Of a stretch of 64,000 bases of DNA, positions 17,181 through 26,014 are shown piece by piece. The translations under genes and the position numbers were made by a program. A model generated the notes under the pieces. That model was not told the DNA's origin and ran no database searches. It worked only from the letters and a program-made list of their open reading frames with translations. The stretch lies in NCBI GenBank assembly GCA_017404505.1, contig JAFRCE010000008.1:33039-97038 (forward strand). The letters are read 5' to 3'. Each line of letters begins with the position of its first letter. The stretch's first letter is position 1. This stretch comes from Solobacterium sp. GTDB lineage: Bacteria; Bacillota_I; Bacilli_A; Erysipelotrichales; Erysipelotrichaceae.

Positions 17181-17478
17181 ATGGAGAAAGACATCCAACA
17201 GATCGACGATGCCTTGATGGCAGCAATTTCCGGGGGTACTACCTACCGAACAGACGGAGGAAATCGCCAATTATCTGATCGAACACGATCCGGAATTCAC
17301 TGCGATGATGGCTGACGACTACTATCTCGCAATATATCTGAGACTTAAACACCATGTTCCGGAAATGACCACTTTCTTTCTCAGACTCAGAGATCCGAAC
17401 GGATACATTACCGACGGTGGATCTAAACTGGTCAGCCACGAATACATCATGGATCAGCTCAGAAAGAAACTTGGATAA
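17181..17478 (+). pseudogene. Small hypothetical gene split by a +1 frameshift in a G5 run
   Basis: ATG 17181, preceded by AGGAAG, opens MEKDIQQIDDALMAAISG. At the five-G run (17232-17236) the protein-like frame moves by one base and continues VLPTEQTEEIANYLIEHDPE through to KLVSHEYIMDQLRKKLG and TAA at 17476. Removing one G gives an uninterrupted protein of about 98 residues. Without it, the first frame ends at TGA after GIHCDDG. The downstream frame has a stop at 17215 and no start of its own. I recognise no family. It may be a real indel, a homopolymer sequencing error or a programmed shift. It is followed at once by a strong terminator. Confidence 0.6.
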
Positions 17479-17480
17479 GG

Positions 17481-17511
17481 AAGACGGCATGCAAAATTGC
17501 CGTCTTTTTTC
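17481..17511 (+). terminator. Terminator of the gmk operon
   Basis: AAGACGGCA (17481-17489) pairs with TGCCGTCTT (17498-17506) and leads into a T-run (TTTTTTCTTTT). Confidence 0.9.
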
Positions 17512-17534
17512 TTTTCCTGTGCCCGCGTGAAATG

Positions 17535-17559
17535 AAAAAGGACCGTCCTTTGACGGTCC
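17535..17559 (-). terminator. rpsD terminator (minus strand)
   Basis: GGACCGTC (17540-17547) and GACGGTCC (17552-17559) form an 8-bp stem; the A-run at 17535-17539 gives the U-run on the minus transcript. Confidence 0.9.
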
Positions 17560-17573
17560 CTGCATGAAGCAGA

Positions 17574-18176
17574 TTAACGGTTGTAGTATTCAACGATCAG
17601 AGCTTCATTGATTTCCTGATTGAGTTCGCTTCTTTCAGGAAGACGTACATATGTGCCTTTTTTGTTTTCTTTGTCAACTTCGACGAATGCCGGTGTGGAA
17701 ATGGTTGCTTCCAGAGCATCGTTGACAACTGCCAGGTTGCGGTCTCTTTCTCTCAGAGCGATGACGCTGCCCGGTTTGATTTCAGCGGAAGGAATGTCTA
17801 TCTTCTTGCCGTTGACTTCGATATGTCCGTGGTTGACAAGCTGTCTGGCTGCCGCACGTGTTCTGGCAAAGCCCATGCGGTATACGAGGTTATCCAGTCT
17901 GCTTTCCAGCAGTACCAGGAAGTTGACACCTGCCATACCATCCAGTTTGGATGCCTTGCGGAACAGATTTGCGAACTGACGTTCGTTCAGTCCGTACATG
18001 TTGCGGACTCTCTGCTTTTCACGCAGCTGAGTGCCGTAGCCGGAGAGCTTGACTCTCTTTGTCGGGCCATGCTGACCCGGCGCATAAGTTCTTTTCTTGA
18101 GTTCTTCACCTGTTTCCAGAACGGAGAAGCTCAGACGTCTGGCTTTTTTCCAGACAGGTCCTGTGTAACGTGCCAT
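17574..18176 (-). CDS. rpsD: 30S ribosomal protein S4
   Basis: The 200-residue protein starts at ATG 18176, giving [20 protein letters not shown]; it is preceded by GGAGGAAACAAAGC. A longer open frame upstream is leader RNA. The S4 domain is visible at [33 protein letters not shown]4 nucleates assembly of the 30S body and in Firmicutes represses its own mRNA through the leader. It is monocistronic, with a clear promoter, leader and terminator. Confidence 0.97.
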   Translation of the reverse strand: MARYTGPVWKKARRLSFSVLETGEELKKRTYAPGQHGPTKRVKLSGYGTQLREKQRVRNMYGLNERQFANLFRKASKLDGMAGVNFLVLLESRLDNLVYRMGFARTRAAARQLVNHGHIEVNGKKIDIPSAEIKPGSVIALRERDRNLAVVNDALEATISTPAFVEVDKENKKGTYVRLPERSELNQEINEALIVEYYNR

Positions 18177-18349
18177 GCTTTGTTTCCTCCTAATATAATA
18201 TAATGGCTGAAAACAATAACAGGTACAGATCACCGGTAAGGGGTGTTGCCGTTAACCTTTTCACCTTATGCAGCAGGTTACTGAGGTACAGCCGCTTGTG
18301 CCGGCAACGCCTGAGATACCAGCTCTGTATGCTGCCATCATTTAACGCG
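18177..18349 (-). promoter_or_regulatory. rpsD 5' leader, probable S4 autoregulatory element
   Basis: About 170 bases of structured untranslated RNA lie between the mapped promoter and the rpsD ribosome-binding site, including GGCGTTGCCGGC and AACGGCAACACC blocks that can pair. Firmicutes rpsD genes usually carry an S4-binding leader here. The position and length support this; I cannot verify the fold. The plus strand of 18177-18467 contains only the ezrA upstream region. Confidence 0.6.
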
Positions 18350-18355
18350 ATGAAA

Positions 18356-18384
18356 ATTTTACCATTTCCTGTTATGCGCGTCAA
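18356..18384 (-). promoter_or_regulatory. rpsD promoter
   Basis: On the minus strand TTGACG (18384-18379), a 17-base spacer and TAAAAT (18361-18356). Confidence 0.8.
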
Positions 18385-18467
18385 TGAAAAGGTGAGTGGA
18401 TTTCTTTTTCAGTAAGATATGTTTCTGTGGTAGAATATCATGGATAAGTGAAAGGGGTCTGCGAGAT

Positions 18468-20198
18468 ATGAACGCTTTTTTAAATTTTATCGGTGATACC
18501 AAGACAATTATCGCAATCGCTGTGATCATAGCTGCCCTTGTGATCTGGCTCATTATAAACAGAGTTTCCACAAAACGGCTTACCAAAGAACTGGCTGATC
18601 AGGAGAATCATTACCGGATGATCAAGAACATCCCGTTATCCCTGAAGATGAACAAGGCCGTGGCAATCAGCCGCGTGGATCTGGATACAGCCGACAAGGT
18701 GAATGACGCGCAGGCGGTATTTGACAGGGTACAGGCCGATCTTTCACGGATCTCCGCATCACTTTCCGATGCCGAGAATCATATCGCTGACGGCAAACTG
18801 AAGTCAGCCCACGAACTGCTTTCCGCCATGGACCGCGACATGCGTGTCGTGGAATCGGATGCCAAGGGACTGGAAACCAGACTGGACGGCATCCTCGCCA
18901 AGGAAACCGCCCAGCGTCAGCAGGTCACGAACATGAAGAACCGTTTCCGTGCCCTCAAGGCACAGGCTCAGGAAAACGCGACCCGTCTGTCCTTTGCCTG
19001 GCCGATGGTGGAACAGAAAGTTTCCGATACCGAGAAGATGTTCTCGACGTTTGAAGAATGGATGTTCTCCAACGACTTTGACAAAGCCAATACGGAACTG
19101 GAGAGTATTTCCCGCAGCATCGCGGATCTGGAAGAGCTTCTCGATACCATGCCGGGTCTGATCGAAGATGCCCGCGGCGTCATTCCGAAGATGGCCGAAC
19201 AGCTTCACCACGACTATGCAAAAGCCCGCAAGAACGGCGTCTATCTGAAGCATCTGGAAATTGAAAAGAACCTGACGGTCATGACCGCGGCTCTGAAAGA
19301 AGATCTCCGAAAGCTGAAGAGCGGCAGCACCGAAGGTGTCCGCGATCATCTGGAAGACTACAAGACACGCATCAACCAGATGACCCGTTCCGTCAAGAAA
19401 GAGACGAAAGCCTGCTATGATGTCGGCGTCCTCGCCAAGGAAACCGAAGAGCTGGCTGCCGAAGTGCAGAAGAATGCCGACTTCGTCAATTCCGTTTATG
19501 AAAAGAGTTCTGAGCGTTTCGGCCTCGGTTCTCTGGAAAGTGAACTGAAAGAACTCAATCTGGAGCTTGAACGTCTGAACGGACAGCTGCCGGAACTGCT
19601 CGAAAACGTCACCGGCTATCAGGTACCGGCAACCCAGCTGGCCGCCTCGCTGCGCCTGCTGAATACCGACTTCACCAACTGCAACCGTTCCGTCAAGGAA
19701 ATCAGAAACCGTATCGAAGTTGCCAGCGGTGATGAAGACAGAGCCAGAAAGCAGCTGATCAAACTGCAGATCATCATGAACCAGATGCAGGTCAAGATCA
19801 GAAAATACAAACTGCCGAACATTTCCGAAACATATGATGAGGATATGAACAAGGCCGGTGATTACATTCACCGTCTGGAAAACCTGATCAACGAATCGCC
19901 GCTGAATATCCAGCTGCTGAATTCCACGCTGCAGGAAGCGCTGAATTTCATCTATCAGCTTTACAACAATGTCAACAACGTTGTCGGTACTGTCGTCATG
20001 GTTGAAAACACGATCGTCTTCGGCAACCGCTACCGTTCGACATATGCCGATATCGATTCCGAGCTGACCCGTTCCGAACTGAGTTTCCGCAACGGTGAAT
20101 ACACCCAGGCTCTGACAACCGCGATTGCCACGATCGAGAAGATCCATCCGGGCAATTACGAATCAATGATCAAGGAGAATGCGAAGAGTGCCGCGTAG
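18468..20198 (+). CDS. ezrA: Septation ring formation regulator EzrA
   Basis: The 576-residue protein starts at ATG 18468, which places the single N-terminal transmembrane helix (TIIAIAVIIAALVIWLII) next to the start. The upstream in-frame extension lacks a good ribosome-binding site. The rest is helical, spectrin-like coiled coil of the length expected for EzrA. EzrA binds FtsZ at the membrane, limits polar Z-rings and coordinates peptidoglycan synthesis. The 3' end overlaps the cysteine desulfurase gene. Confidence 0.9.
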   Translation: MNAFLNFIGDTKTIIAIAVIIAALVIWLIINRVSTKRLTKELADQENHYRMIKNIPLSLKMNKAVAISRVDLDTADKVNDAQAVFDRVQADLSRISASLSDAENHIADGKLKSAHELLSAMDRDMRVVESDAKGLETRLDGILAKETAQRQQVTNMKNRFRALKAQAQENATRLSFAWPMVEQKVSDTEKMFSTFEEWMFSNDFDKANTELESISRSIADLEELLDTMPGLIEDARGVIPKMAEQLHHDYAKARKNGVYLKHLEIEKNLTVMTAALKEDLRKLKSGSTEGVRDHLEDYKTRINQMTRSVKKETKACYDVGVLAKETEELAAEVQKNADFVNSVYEKSSERFGLGSLESELKELNLELERLNGQLPELLENVTGYQVPATQLAASLRLLNTDFTNCNRSVKEIRNRIEVASGDEDRARKQLIKLQIIMNQMQVKIRKYKLPNISETYDEDMNKAGDYIHRLENLINESPLNIQLLNSTLQEALNFIYQLYNNVNNVVGTVVMVENTIVFGNRYRSTYADIDSELTRSELSFRNGEYTQALTTAIATIEKIHPGNYESMIKENAKSAA

Positions 20199-21315
20199 GA
20201 TTTATTTTGACAATGCCAGCACCACGAATATTCATCCGGAAGTTTTGAAAACCTATGAGGAACTGCTTGAACGATTCTATGTCAACAGTGAGTCACTGTA
20301 TGACGAAGGCAGTGAAATCAGCCGCATGATGGAAAAGGCCCGGGGAGCGATTGCCGGGCTTTTGGGTGTAAACATGCAGGATATCATTTTCACTTCCGGA
20401 TCTTCCGAATCGAATACCGCCGCGATCAAAGGCGTCTGTTTTGCCGGCAGCCGGAAACATATTCTGACGACGTCCATCGAGCATTCCTCAATCATGAACT
20501 GCTGTGCCCAGATGCATGACGTTTTCGGCTACGATGTGACGTATCTGCCGGTGGACGCGAGCGGCTCTGTCAAGCTGGAAGACGTGAAAAAGGCGCTGCG
20601 TGAGGATACCGCCATTGTTTCCGTGATGGCAGTCAACAATGAGACCGGCGCCATCAATCCGATCGAGGAAATCGCCGCCTATGTCAAGAAGCATTCACAT
20701 GCCTATATGCATACCGATCTGACCCAGGCCATCGGCAAGATCCGCATCGATCTGAAGGATGTCGATCTCGCCTCAATTTCCGCCCATAAGCTGGAAGGAC
20801 TGAAGGGCAGCGGGATCCTGATCCGCCGCCAGCATGTCCCGTTTGTGCCGCTGATCAACGGCGGTGAGCAGGAAGAAGGCCTAAGAGGCGGCACGTCAAA
20901 CGCCTGTGTCAACATGATCTTCGCCAAGACACTGCGGCTGGCCCTTGAAAACGGCAAACGGTCACACGCCTACGTGGAAAGCCTGAGCCAGAGGCTGAGG
21001 GAAGGGCTGCTGAAGATCAAGGGGATCGAGATCAATTCACCGGCGAACGCCGCCTGCGGATTCATCAATTTCTCCTATGAGAATATTCCCAGTGAAGTCA
21101 TGCAGAACGCACTGAACCGGCAGGGATTCCAGGTCAGCGCCCGCAGCACCTGCGCTTCCCGTTCCAACGATCCGAGTTACGTTCTGAAAGCAATGGGCTT
21201 CAGCGACCGGCGGGCTTCCTCATGTATCCGTGTCTCACTGGCCAGACAGAACACGGAAGAAGAAGTGGACCTGTTCCTGAAAGTCCTGAAGGAGATAACC
21301 GAACAGTATGGCTAA
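20188..21315 (+). CDS. Cysteine desulfurase partner of ThiI (NifZ/IscS-like)
   Basis: The protein begins YFDNASTT and has the PLP lysine in SAHKLEGLKGSG and the catalytic cysteine in SARSTCASRSNDPS. I choose GTG 20188 because AAGGAG (20172-20177) lies 10 bases before it; the in-frame ATG at 20179 is only one base from that site. This gives 375 residues. The enzyme takes sulfur from cysteine as a persulfide. It overlaps the ezrA end and the thiI start, and the pairing with thiI indicates that it feeds sulfur to 4-thiouridine in tRNA, as NifZ does in B. subtilis. Confidence 0.92.
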   Translation: MPRRIYFDNASTTNIHPEVLKTYEELLERFYVNSESLYDEGSEISRMMEKARGAIAGLLGVNMQDIIFTSGSSESNTAAIKGVCFAGSRKHILTTSIEHSSIMNCCAQMHDVFGYDVTYLPVDASGSVKLEDVKKALREDTAIVSVMAVNNETGAINPIEEIAAYVKKHSHAYMHTDLTQAIGKIRIDLKDVDLASISAHKLEGLKGSGILIRRQHVPFVPLINGGEQEEGLRGGTSNACVNMIFAKTLRLALENGKRSHAYVESLSQRLREGLLKIKGIEINSPANAACGFINFSYENIPSEVMQNALNRQGFQVSARSTCASRSNDPSYVLKAMGFSDRRASSCIRVSLARQNTEEEVDLFLKVLKEITEQYG

Positions 21316-22495
21316 TTATGACACCGTGCTGGTGCGCTTCGGCGAACTGAGCACCAAAGGAAAAAACCGCAAAGACTTCATCAACCGTCTGTTCCGCAAT
21401 ATTCAGTATATGCTGCGGGATTTCCATGAACTGGAATACCAGAAGGCATACGATCGTATTTATATCCGGCTGAACGGAGCGGATCATGAAAAGATCAGAG
21501 AAAAGCTGCAGAAGGTATTCGGCATCAGTTCCTTTTCCTTCACGGAAAAAGTTCCGGCCGACATGGAGTCAATCATCAGCGCCTGTGTGCGGATCGCTTC
21601 CGAATCGGACGCCAGAACTTTTAAGATGATCACCCGGCGGCATGACAAATCGTTCCCGCTGCGCTCGGACGACATCAACCGTCAGACAGCTTCCGCCATT
21701 CTGAAGAACACCGATCTGAAAGTGGACGTTCACGATCCCGAACTGCCGATCCGCGTGGAAGTCAGAAGGGAAGCAGCCTATATCACTTCCGAGAAGATTC
21801 CCGGCGCGGGCGGTTATCCGGCCGGTATCAACGGCAAGGTTCTGCTGATGCTGTCGGGCGGCATCGACTCACCGGTGGCTGCCTACCAGCTGATGAAGCG
21901 CGGCCTCAATGTCGAGGCGGTGCATTTCGCCAGTCCGCCGTACACCAGTGAAAACGCCCGTAACAAAGTGCTTACCCTGGCCGGTATGGTATCGGAGTAC
22001 CAGGGAAAGATGAAGGTGCATATCGTCAACTTTACGGACATCCAGCTGAATATCTATAAAACAGCCGGCGATCCCTACGCGGTGACACTGATGCGCCGCA
22101 TGATGTTCCGGCTGGCTGAGAAGATCGCTCAGAAGAATGGCTGTCTGGCTGTCGGCACCGGGGAAAGCATCGGCCAGGTCGCTTCCCAGACACTGGAAAG
22201 CATTGCCTGTATCAATGAAGCGGTACGTATTCCGATCCTGCGGCCGCTGGTCTGCTATGACAAGCTGGAAATCATCGAGCTTGCCAAGAAGATCGGAACC
22301 TATGAAACATCCATCCTTCCTTACGAAGACTGCTGCACAATCTTTGATCCGAAGAATCCGGTCACGAAGCCGACCGTCGAGAAAGCAGAATACTTCGAAG
22401 GAATGTTTGACTGGCAGACGCACCTGGAAACAGCCTGCGAAGAAGCTGAAACGGTTGTCGTACAGCCGGAACAGGAAGAGGAATCTTTCCTGTAG
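21308..22495 (+). CDS. thiI: tRNA 4-thiouridine synthase ThiI
   Basis: The 395-residue protein has an N-terminal ferredoxin-like/THUMP region and the PP-loop LMLSGGIDSPVAAYQ that adenylates U8. No C-terminal rhodanese domain is present; instead sulfur should come from the adjacent desulfurase, as in Bacilli. A CC pair (YEDCCTIFDP) lies near the end. It overlaps the desulfurase gene by eight bases. The acidic tail after EEAETVVVQPE is short and variable. Confidence 0.95.
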   Translation: MANYDTVLVRFGELSTKGKNRKDFINRLFRNIQYMLRDFHELEYQKAYDRIYIRLNGADHEKIREKLQKVFGISSFSFTEKVPADMESIISACVRIASESDARTFKMITRRHDKSFPLRSDDINRQTASAILKNTDLKVDVHDPELPIRVEVRREAAYITSEKIPGAGGYPAGINGKVLLMLSGGIDSPVAAYQLMKRGLNVEAVHFASPPYTSENARNKVLTLAGMVSEYQGKMKVHIVNFTDIQLNIYKTAGDPYAVTLMRRMMFRLAEKIAQKNGCLAVGTGESIGQVASQTLESIACINEAVRIPILRPLVCYDKLEIIELAKKIGTYETSILPYEDCCTIFDPKNPVTKPTVEKAEYFEGMFDWQTHLETACEEAETVVVQPEQEEESFL

Positions 22496-22506
22496 TAGGA
22501 GGAGAA

Positions 22507-22746
22507 ATGGCAAAACACAATCCGGAAATCGTAAATCGTCTTGTGCCGGTTGCCGGCAACTGTGACAAAATTTCGGAAAAGGAGCTGCTTGACGCTCTCA
22601 ATCCGGTCATTGTCGCGATTGAGAAAGACGACACATATTCCACCCGGGCGAAACTCAAGATTTTTTCACTTCTGACAATGCTGTGCAATGTCGAAGCGAA
22701 GGAGCGCAGAAAATACGTCAGAAAAGTCATGAAGGCCGTCCGCTGA
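22507..22746 (+). CDS. Hypothetical 79-residue protein
   Basis: It starts at ATG 22507 behind a strong TAGGAGGAGAA site and ends KYVRKVMKAVR. It is mostly helical, with an acidic start and a basic end, and has no membrane segment or recognised motif. The 11-base gap to thiI and the following terminator make it the last gene of the ezrA-desulfurase-thiI transcript. I cannot assign a function. Confidence 0.65.
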   Translation: MAKHNPEIVNRLVPVAGNCDKISEKELLDALNPVIVAIEKDDTYSTRAKLKIFSLLTMLCNVEAKERRKYVRKVMKAVR

Positions 22747-22760
22747 AAGACAATCACCGG

Positions 22761-22793
22761 GAAACAGACACCAACATGTCTGTTTCTTTTTTT
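22761..22793 (+). terminator. Terminator of the thiI transcript
   Basis: GAAACAGAC (22761-22769) pairs with GTCTGTTTC (22778-22786), followed by seven T. Confidence 0.9.
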
Positions 22794-22831
22794 CTGTTGC
22801 AAAACATTTTAAATTCGGTTTTGATGGGAAT

Positions 22832-23590
22832 ATGAACCGTTATGAAATGATATTCAAGAGAAAATCGTTCCATCTGTTCCGCAATCTTCCGGCCATGGAT
22901 CTGGATCCGGAAACCCTTGAAGAAATCGTGCGGCAGTGGGACAGACTGCGGCCGCTGAATCCGCATATCCGCACCGGTATTCGCATCGTGCCGTCCGAAG
23001 AAAGCGCCTGCCGGCGCGGCAACACGCACACGATCCTCTTTTACAGCGAAAGAAAAGAAGACTGGCTCCGCAATATCGGCTATCTGGGCATGCAGCTGGA
23101 CCTGTATCTCTGTGAAAAGAACATCGGTACGTTATGGTACGGGATCGGAAAGGAAGAGAGCACCTTTGATGGTATGACCTTTGTCATCATGATGGGGATC
23201 CGGGCCGTTCCGTCCTCGTCTTTCCGTAAAGACATGTTCAAAAGCAAACGCAAGCCGCTCGCGGAAATCTGGCAGGGCAGTGAAATCAGCGGTGTCAGTG
23301 AAATCGTCCGCTTCGCTCCGAGCGCCTGCAATACACAGCCCTGGCTGGTAAAACACGAGGATAATACCCTGACCGTTTACCGTTACCGCAGGGAAGGAAA
23401 ACGCGGCATCATGCCGAAGGACAGGGTCATTTACTACAACCGCATCGACATCGGCATTTTCCTCTGCATGCTGGAAATACTGCTGGCTCAGGCGGGCATT
23501 TCCTATACCCGGGAATGCTTTTGTGACACGGATGATGAAGGAGAATATGTCAGAACGGCGGTATATGTTCTGAAAGTGTCCGAACGATAA
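22832..23590 (+). CDS. Nitroreductase-fold protein (TM1586-type)
   Basis: The 252-residue protein resembles the two-lobed TM-nitroreductase family. An N-terminal RKSFHLFRNLP motif would contact FMN phosphate, LGMQLDLYLCEKNIGTLWYG lies in the middle, and VRFAPSACNTQPWLV repeats a second nitroreductase-like element typical of this subfamily. It should bind FMN and perhaps reduce quinones or nitro compounds; the substrate is unknown. It is a single gene between two terminators/promoters. Confidence 0.8.
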   Translation: MNRYEMIFKRKSFHLFRNLPAMDLDPETLEEIVRQWDRLRPLNPHIRTGIRIVPSEESACRRGNTHTILFYSERKEDWLRNIGYLGMQLDLYLCEKNIGTLWYGIGKEESTFDGMTFVIMMGIRAVPSSSFRKDMFKSKRKPLAEIWQGSEISGVSEIVRFAPSACNTQPWLVKHEDNTLTVYRYRREGKRGIMPKDRVIYYNRIDIGIFLCMLEILLAQAGISYTRECFCDTDDEGEYVRTAVYVLKVSER

Positions 23591-23599
23591 AATATTTCG

Positions 23600-23628
23600 T
23601 TGACTGTGAAACAGTTTACATGTAATAT
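23600..23628 (+). promoter_or_regulatory. Promoter of the rplU operon
   Basis: TTGACT (23600-23605), a 17-base spacer and TAATAT (23623-23628), directly upstream of the L21 leader. Confidence 0.85.
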
Positions 23629-23634
23629 ATATGC

Positions 23635-23742
23635 GTTATCAGCCCTCGTGATAGAGGTCTGTAACCGCTCAGGAAAGGGTTTAAGTACGTTTCGTACCCC
23701 TTGATGGCGCGTCTTAAGATAAAAGTCAGGAGGTGTTGTATT
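23635..23742 (+). promoter_or_regulatory. L21 leader RNA
   Basis: About 105 untranslated bases between the promoter and rplU contain paired blocks such as GGGTTTAAGTACG / CGTACCCC (from 23678). Firmicutes rplU operons carry a conserved L21 leader at exactly this place, thought to control ribosomal protein synthesis. Assigned by position and visible pairing only. Confidence 0.65.
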
Positions 23743-24054
23743 TTGTACGCAATTATCGAAACAGGCGGAAAGCAGCTGAAAGTTGAAGCTGGACAGTCAA
23801 TCTTCGTTGAGAAGCTCAACGTAGAACCGGGTGATGAAGTAGTCTTTGACAAGGTCGTTCTTGTCAGCGATGCTTCCACAAAGATCGGCACACCGTATGT
23901 GGATGGTGCCAAAGTTACCTGCAAGGTTGAAAAGCAGGGCAAGGACAGAAAGATCCGTATCTTCAAGTATAAGGCAAAGAAGGGCAGCACACGCCGCAGA
24001 CAGGGTCACCGTCAGCCTTATACAAAGCTGAGTGTTGAATCTATCGAGGCTTAA
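23743..24054 (+). CDS. rplU: 50S ribosomal protein L21
   Basis: The 103-residue protein reads [14 protein letters not shown] at its start and ends with [16 protein letters not shown]. The start codon is TTG at 23743, set by the AGGAGG site at 23729-23734. The longer open frame from 23701 is leader sequence. It heads the operon rplU-prp-rpmA-obgE-ruvAB. Confidence 0.96.
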   Translation: MYAIIETGGKQLKVEAGQSIFVEKLNVEPGDEVVFDKVVLVSDASTKIGTPYVDGAKVTCKVEKQGKDRKIRIFKYKAKKGSTRRRQGHRQPYTKLSVESIEA

Positions 24055-24366
24055 ATGATACACATCTTGGCTGACAGGCATGACGGCTTCTATACCGCAC
24101 TGACGATCAAAGGCCACGCCGAATCGGCAGAGTACGGACAGGATCTTGTCTGTGCCGGTGTCAGCAGTATTGCATTCGGATTATGCAATGCATTATCCGA
24201 TCTCGCCGGCCTGGAGACTATTCAGGTCGAAAACAATATGATATCGATCCGCTGTGAAGAGCCGGACGATCTGGTGCAGGTGATCCTGACAACCGGAATG
24301 ATTCAGTTCAAGACAGTCGAGGTGTCATATTCCGACTATATTGATATTCAGATAACGGAGGTGTAA
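24055..24366 (+). CDS. prp: Ribosomal-processing cysteine protease Prp
   Basis: The 103-residue protein has the conserved catalytic pair of Prp: [20 protein letters not shown], with His in GHA and Cys in DLVCAG. Prp removes the N-terminal extension of L27, an essential step in Firmicutes that have such an extension. The ATG follows the rplU stop with no gap, and rpmA, its substrate gene, comes five bases later. Confidence 0.95.
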   Translation: MIHILADRHDGFYTALTIKGHAESAEYGQDLVCAGVSSIAFGLCNALSDLAGLETIQVENNMISIRCEEPDDLVQVILTTGMIQFKTVEVSYSDYIDIQITEV

Positions 24367-24371
24367 ATATC

Positions 24372-24659
24372 ATGAGATTCGTATTAGATATTCAGTTCTT
24401 CGCCAGTAAGAAGGGTGTTTCTTCCACAAAGAACGGCCGTGATTCCGCAGGTAGGAGACTTGGCGCTAAAAAAGCCGATGGTGAATATACCAATGCCGGT
24501 TCGATCATCTACCGTCAGCGCGGTACCAGAATTTTCCCTGGTAAGAACGTCAAGCGCGGCGGCGACGACACACTGTTCGCAACAGCAGCAGGTATCGTAA
24601 AATACGAGCGTCTCGGCAAGGACAAGAAACAGGTTTCTGTATATCCTGTCGAAGCTTAA
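24372..24659 (+). CDS. rpmA: 50S ribosomal protein L27 with Prp-cleaved N-terminal extension
   Basis: The 95-residue protein starts [15 protein letters not shown]. The QFFASKKG stretch is the Prp recognition site, cleaved after the second Phe so that mature L27 begins ASKKG at the peptidyl transferase centre. GRRLGAKK and the [10 protein letters not shown] block are standard L27. It lies directly after its protease gene. Confidence 0.96.
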   Translation: MRFVLDIQFFASKKGVSSTKNGRDSAGRRLGAKKADGEYTNAGSIIYRQRGTRIFPGKNVKRGGDDTLFATAAGIVKYERLGKDKKQVSVYPVEA

Positions 24660-24678
24660 TTCGCTGAAGAAGTAAAAA

Positions 24679-24707
24679 CTCCTGAAATCATTTCAGGAGC
24701 TTTTTTT
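24679..24707 (+). terminator. Internal terminator between rpmA and obgE
   Basis: CTCCTGAAAT (24679-24688) pairs with ATTTCAGGAG (24690-24699) and is followed by C and seven T. It lies 18 bases before the obgE start. Since no separate obgE promoter is evident, it probably lowers rather than ends transcription into obgE. Confidence 0.8.
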
Positions 24708-24724
24708 GCAAAAGGAGGTGCAGT

Positions 24725-25999
24725 ATGATCGATTTTGTAAAACTGCATGTGAAGGCAGGTGATGGCGGCAAAGGCGCGGTTGCCTGGCGGCATGAGAAAT
24801 ATTATCCAAACGGAGGACCGTTCGGCGGTGATGGCGGCGATGGCGGTGACATCTGGTTTCAGGTGGATACCAACGAAACGACGCTGACCAAGCTTCGTTT
24901 TACCAAGACCATCAAAGCCGGCAACGGCATGCCCGGTCTGACGAAGAAAATGCATGGCAAATCCGGTGACGACGTCTATGTCAAGGTTCCGCTCGGCACC
25001 ATGATCCGTAATGCCGCAAACAACGATCTTCTGGCCGACCTGACCAAGCCGGGACAGAAGGTGCTGATTGCCCATGGCGGCCGAGGCGGTCTTGGCAATA
25101 TGCATTTCGCGACGGCCCGCAATGACGCGCCGGAGTATGCCCAGCCGGGTGAACCGGGTGAAAGCCTTGATCTGCATCTGGAACTGCGGCTGCTGGCCGA
25201 TGCCGGGCTGATCGGTTTTCCGTCGGTCGGCAAATCGACGTTCCTGTCCATTGTCACCAAGGCAAGACCGGAGATCGCGGATTATCCGTTTACGACGATC
25301 GAACCGAATATCGGTGTCGTGTCACTGCCGGACGGCCGTGGTTTTGTTCTGGCGGACATGCCGGGCCTGATCGAAGGAGCCGGTGAAGGCAAAGGCCTCG
25401 GACATGAATTCCTGCGGCATATCAAACGCTGCCGGGTGCTGATCCACGTCATTGACATGAGCGGCACGGAACGCAATCCGATCGATGACTACCGGATCAT
25501 CAACCAGGAGCTGAAGACCTATGATCTTTCACTGGAAAACCGTCCGCAGATCGTCGTCGCCAACAAGATGGATGACGAATATGCCGAAATGTATCTGGAA
25601 GAATTCCGAAAGGCATATCCGGATCTGAAGATCTATGAGATCAGTGCACTTGAGCATAAAGGAATCGATGAGGTTCTTTACGCGGCGATGGCGGAAATTG
25701 AAAAAGCCAGAACAGCGGAAGAGGAAAACGCGGAACCGGCAGAGGAGACCGTCGTTTACCGTTATGAACCGAAACGGCCGCTCTTCACAATCGAAGCCCA
25801 GGGCCCACACCGCTGGAAAGTCGTCAGTGACAGAGTGGACAGACTGGCCGAACAGACCAATCTGGATGATGACGATTCCGCATATCAGTTCGCGGTTGCT
25901 CTGCAGAGAATGGGCATTGACAACGCGCTGCGTGAAAAAGGTGCCGTCGACGGTGACCAGGTCATCATCGGTTCGTATATAATGGACTTTAAGGAATAA
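24725..25999 (+). CDS. obgE: GTPase ObgE/CgtA
   Basis: The 424-residue protein has the glycine-rich Obg domain (about 1-158, e.g. GPFGGDGGDGGDIWFQ), the G domain with GFPSVGKST, DMPGLIEGA and NKMD, and the C-terminal OCT domain (about 345-424) found in Firmicutes Obg. It acts in 50S assembly and stress control and binds ppGpp. The start follows AAAGGAGGTG. It is in the ribosomal operon and is followed by ruvAB. Confidence 0.96.
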   Translation: MIDFVKLHVKAGDGGKGAVAWRHEKYYPNGGPFGGDGGDGGDIWFQVDTNETTLTKLRFTKTIKAGNGMPGLTKKMHGKSGDDVYVKVPLGTMIRNAANNDLLADLTKPGQKVLIAHGGRGGLGNMHFATARNDAPEYAQPGEPGESLDLHLELRLLADAGLIGFPSVGKSTFLSIVTKARPEIADYPFTTIEPNIGVVSLPDGRGFVLADMPGLIEGAGEGKGLGHEFLRHIKRCRVLIHVIDMSGTERNPIDDYRIINQELKTYDLSLENRPQIVVANKMDDEYAEMYLEEFRKAYPDLKIYEISALEHKGIDEVLYAAMAEIEKARTAEEENAEPAEETVVYRYEPKRPLFTIEAQGPHRWKVVSDRVDRLAEQTNLDDDDSAYQFAVALQRMGIDNALREKGAVDGDQVIIGSYIMDFKE

Positions 26000-26014
26000 G
26001 GGAGACAGCATTGT

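Noticed and set aside
17181..17313. Short frame ending GIHCDDG with an ISGG motif as a complete double-glycine peptide
   Set aside because: The stretch after ISGG has poor composition, whereas the +1 frame is protein-like to the terminator; a frameshift explains it better.
18804..20147. 447-codon minus-strand open frame opposite ezrA
   Set aside because: EzrA is clear on the plus strand; the antisense frame has no start signal or known motif.
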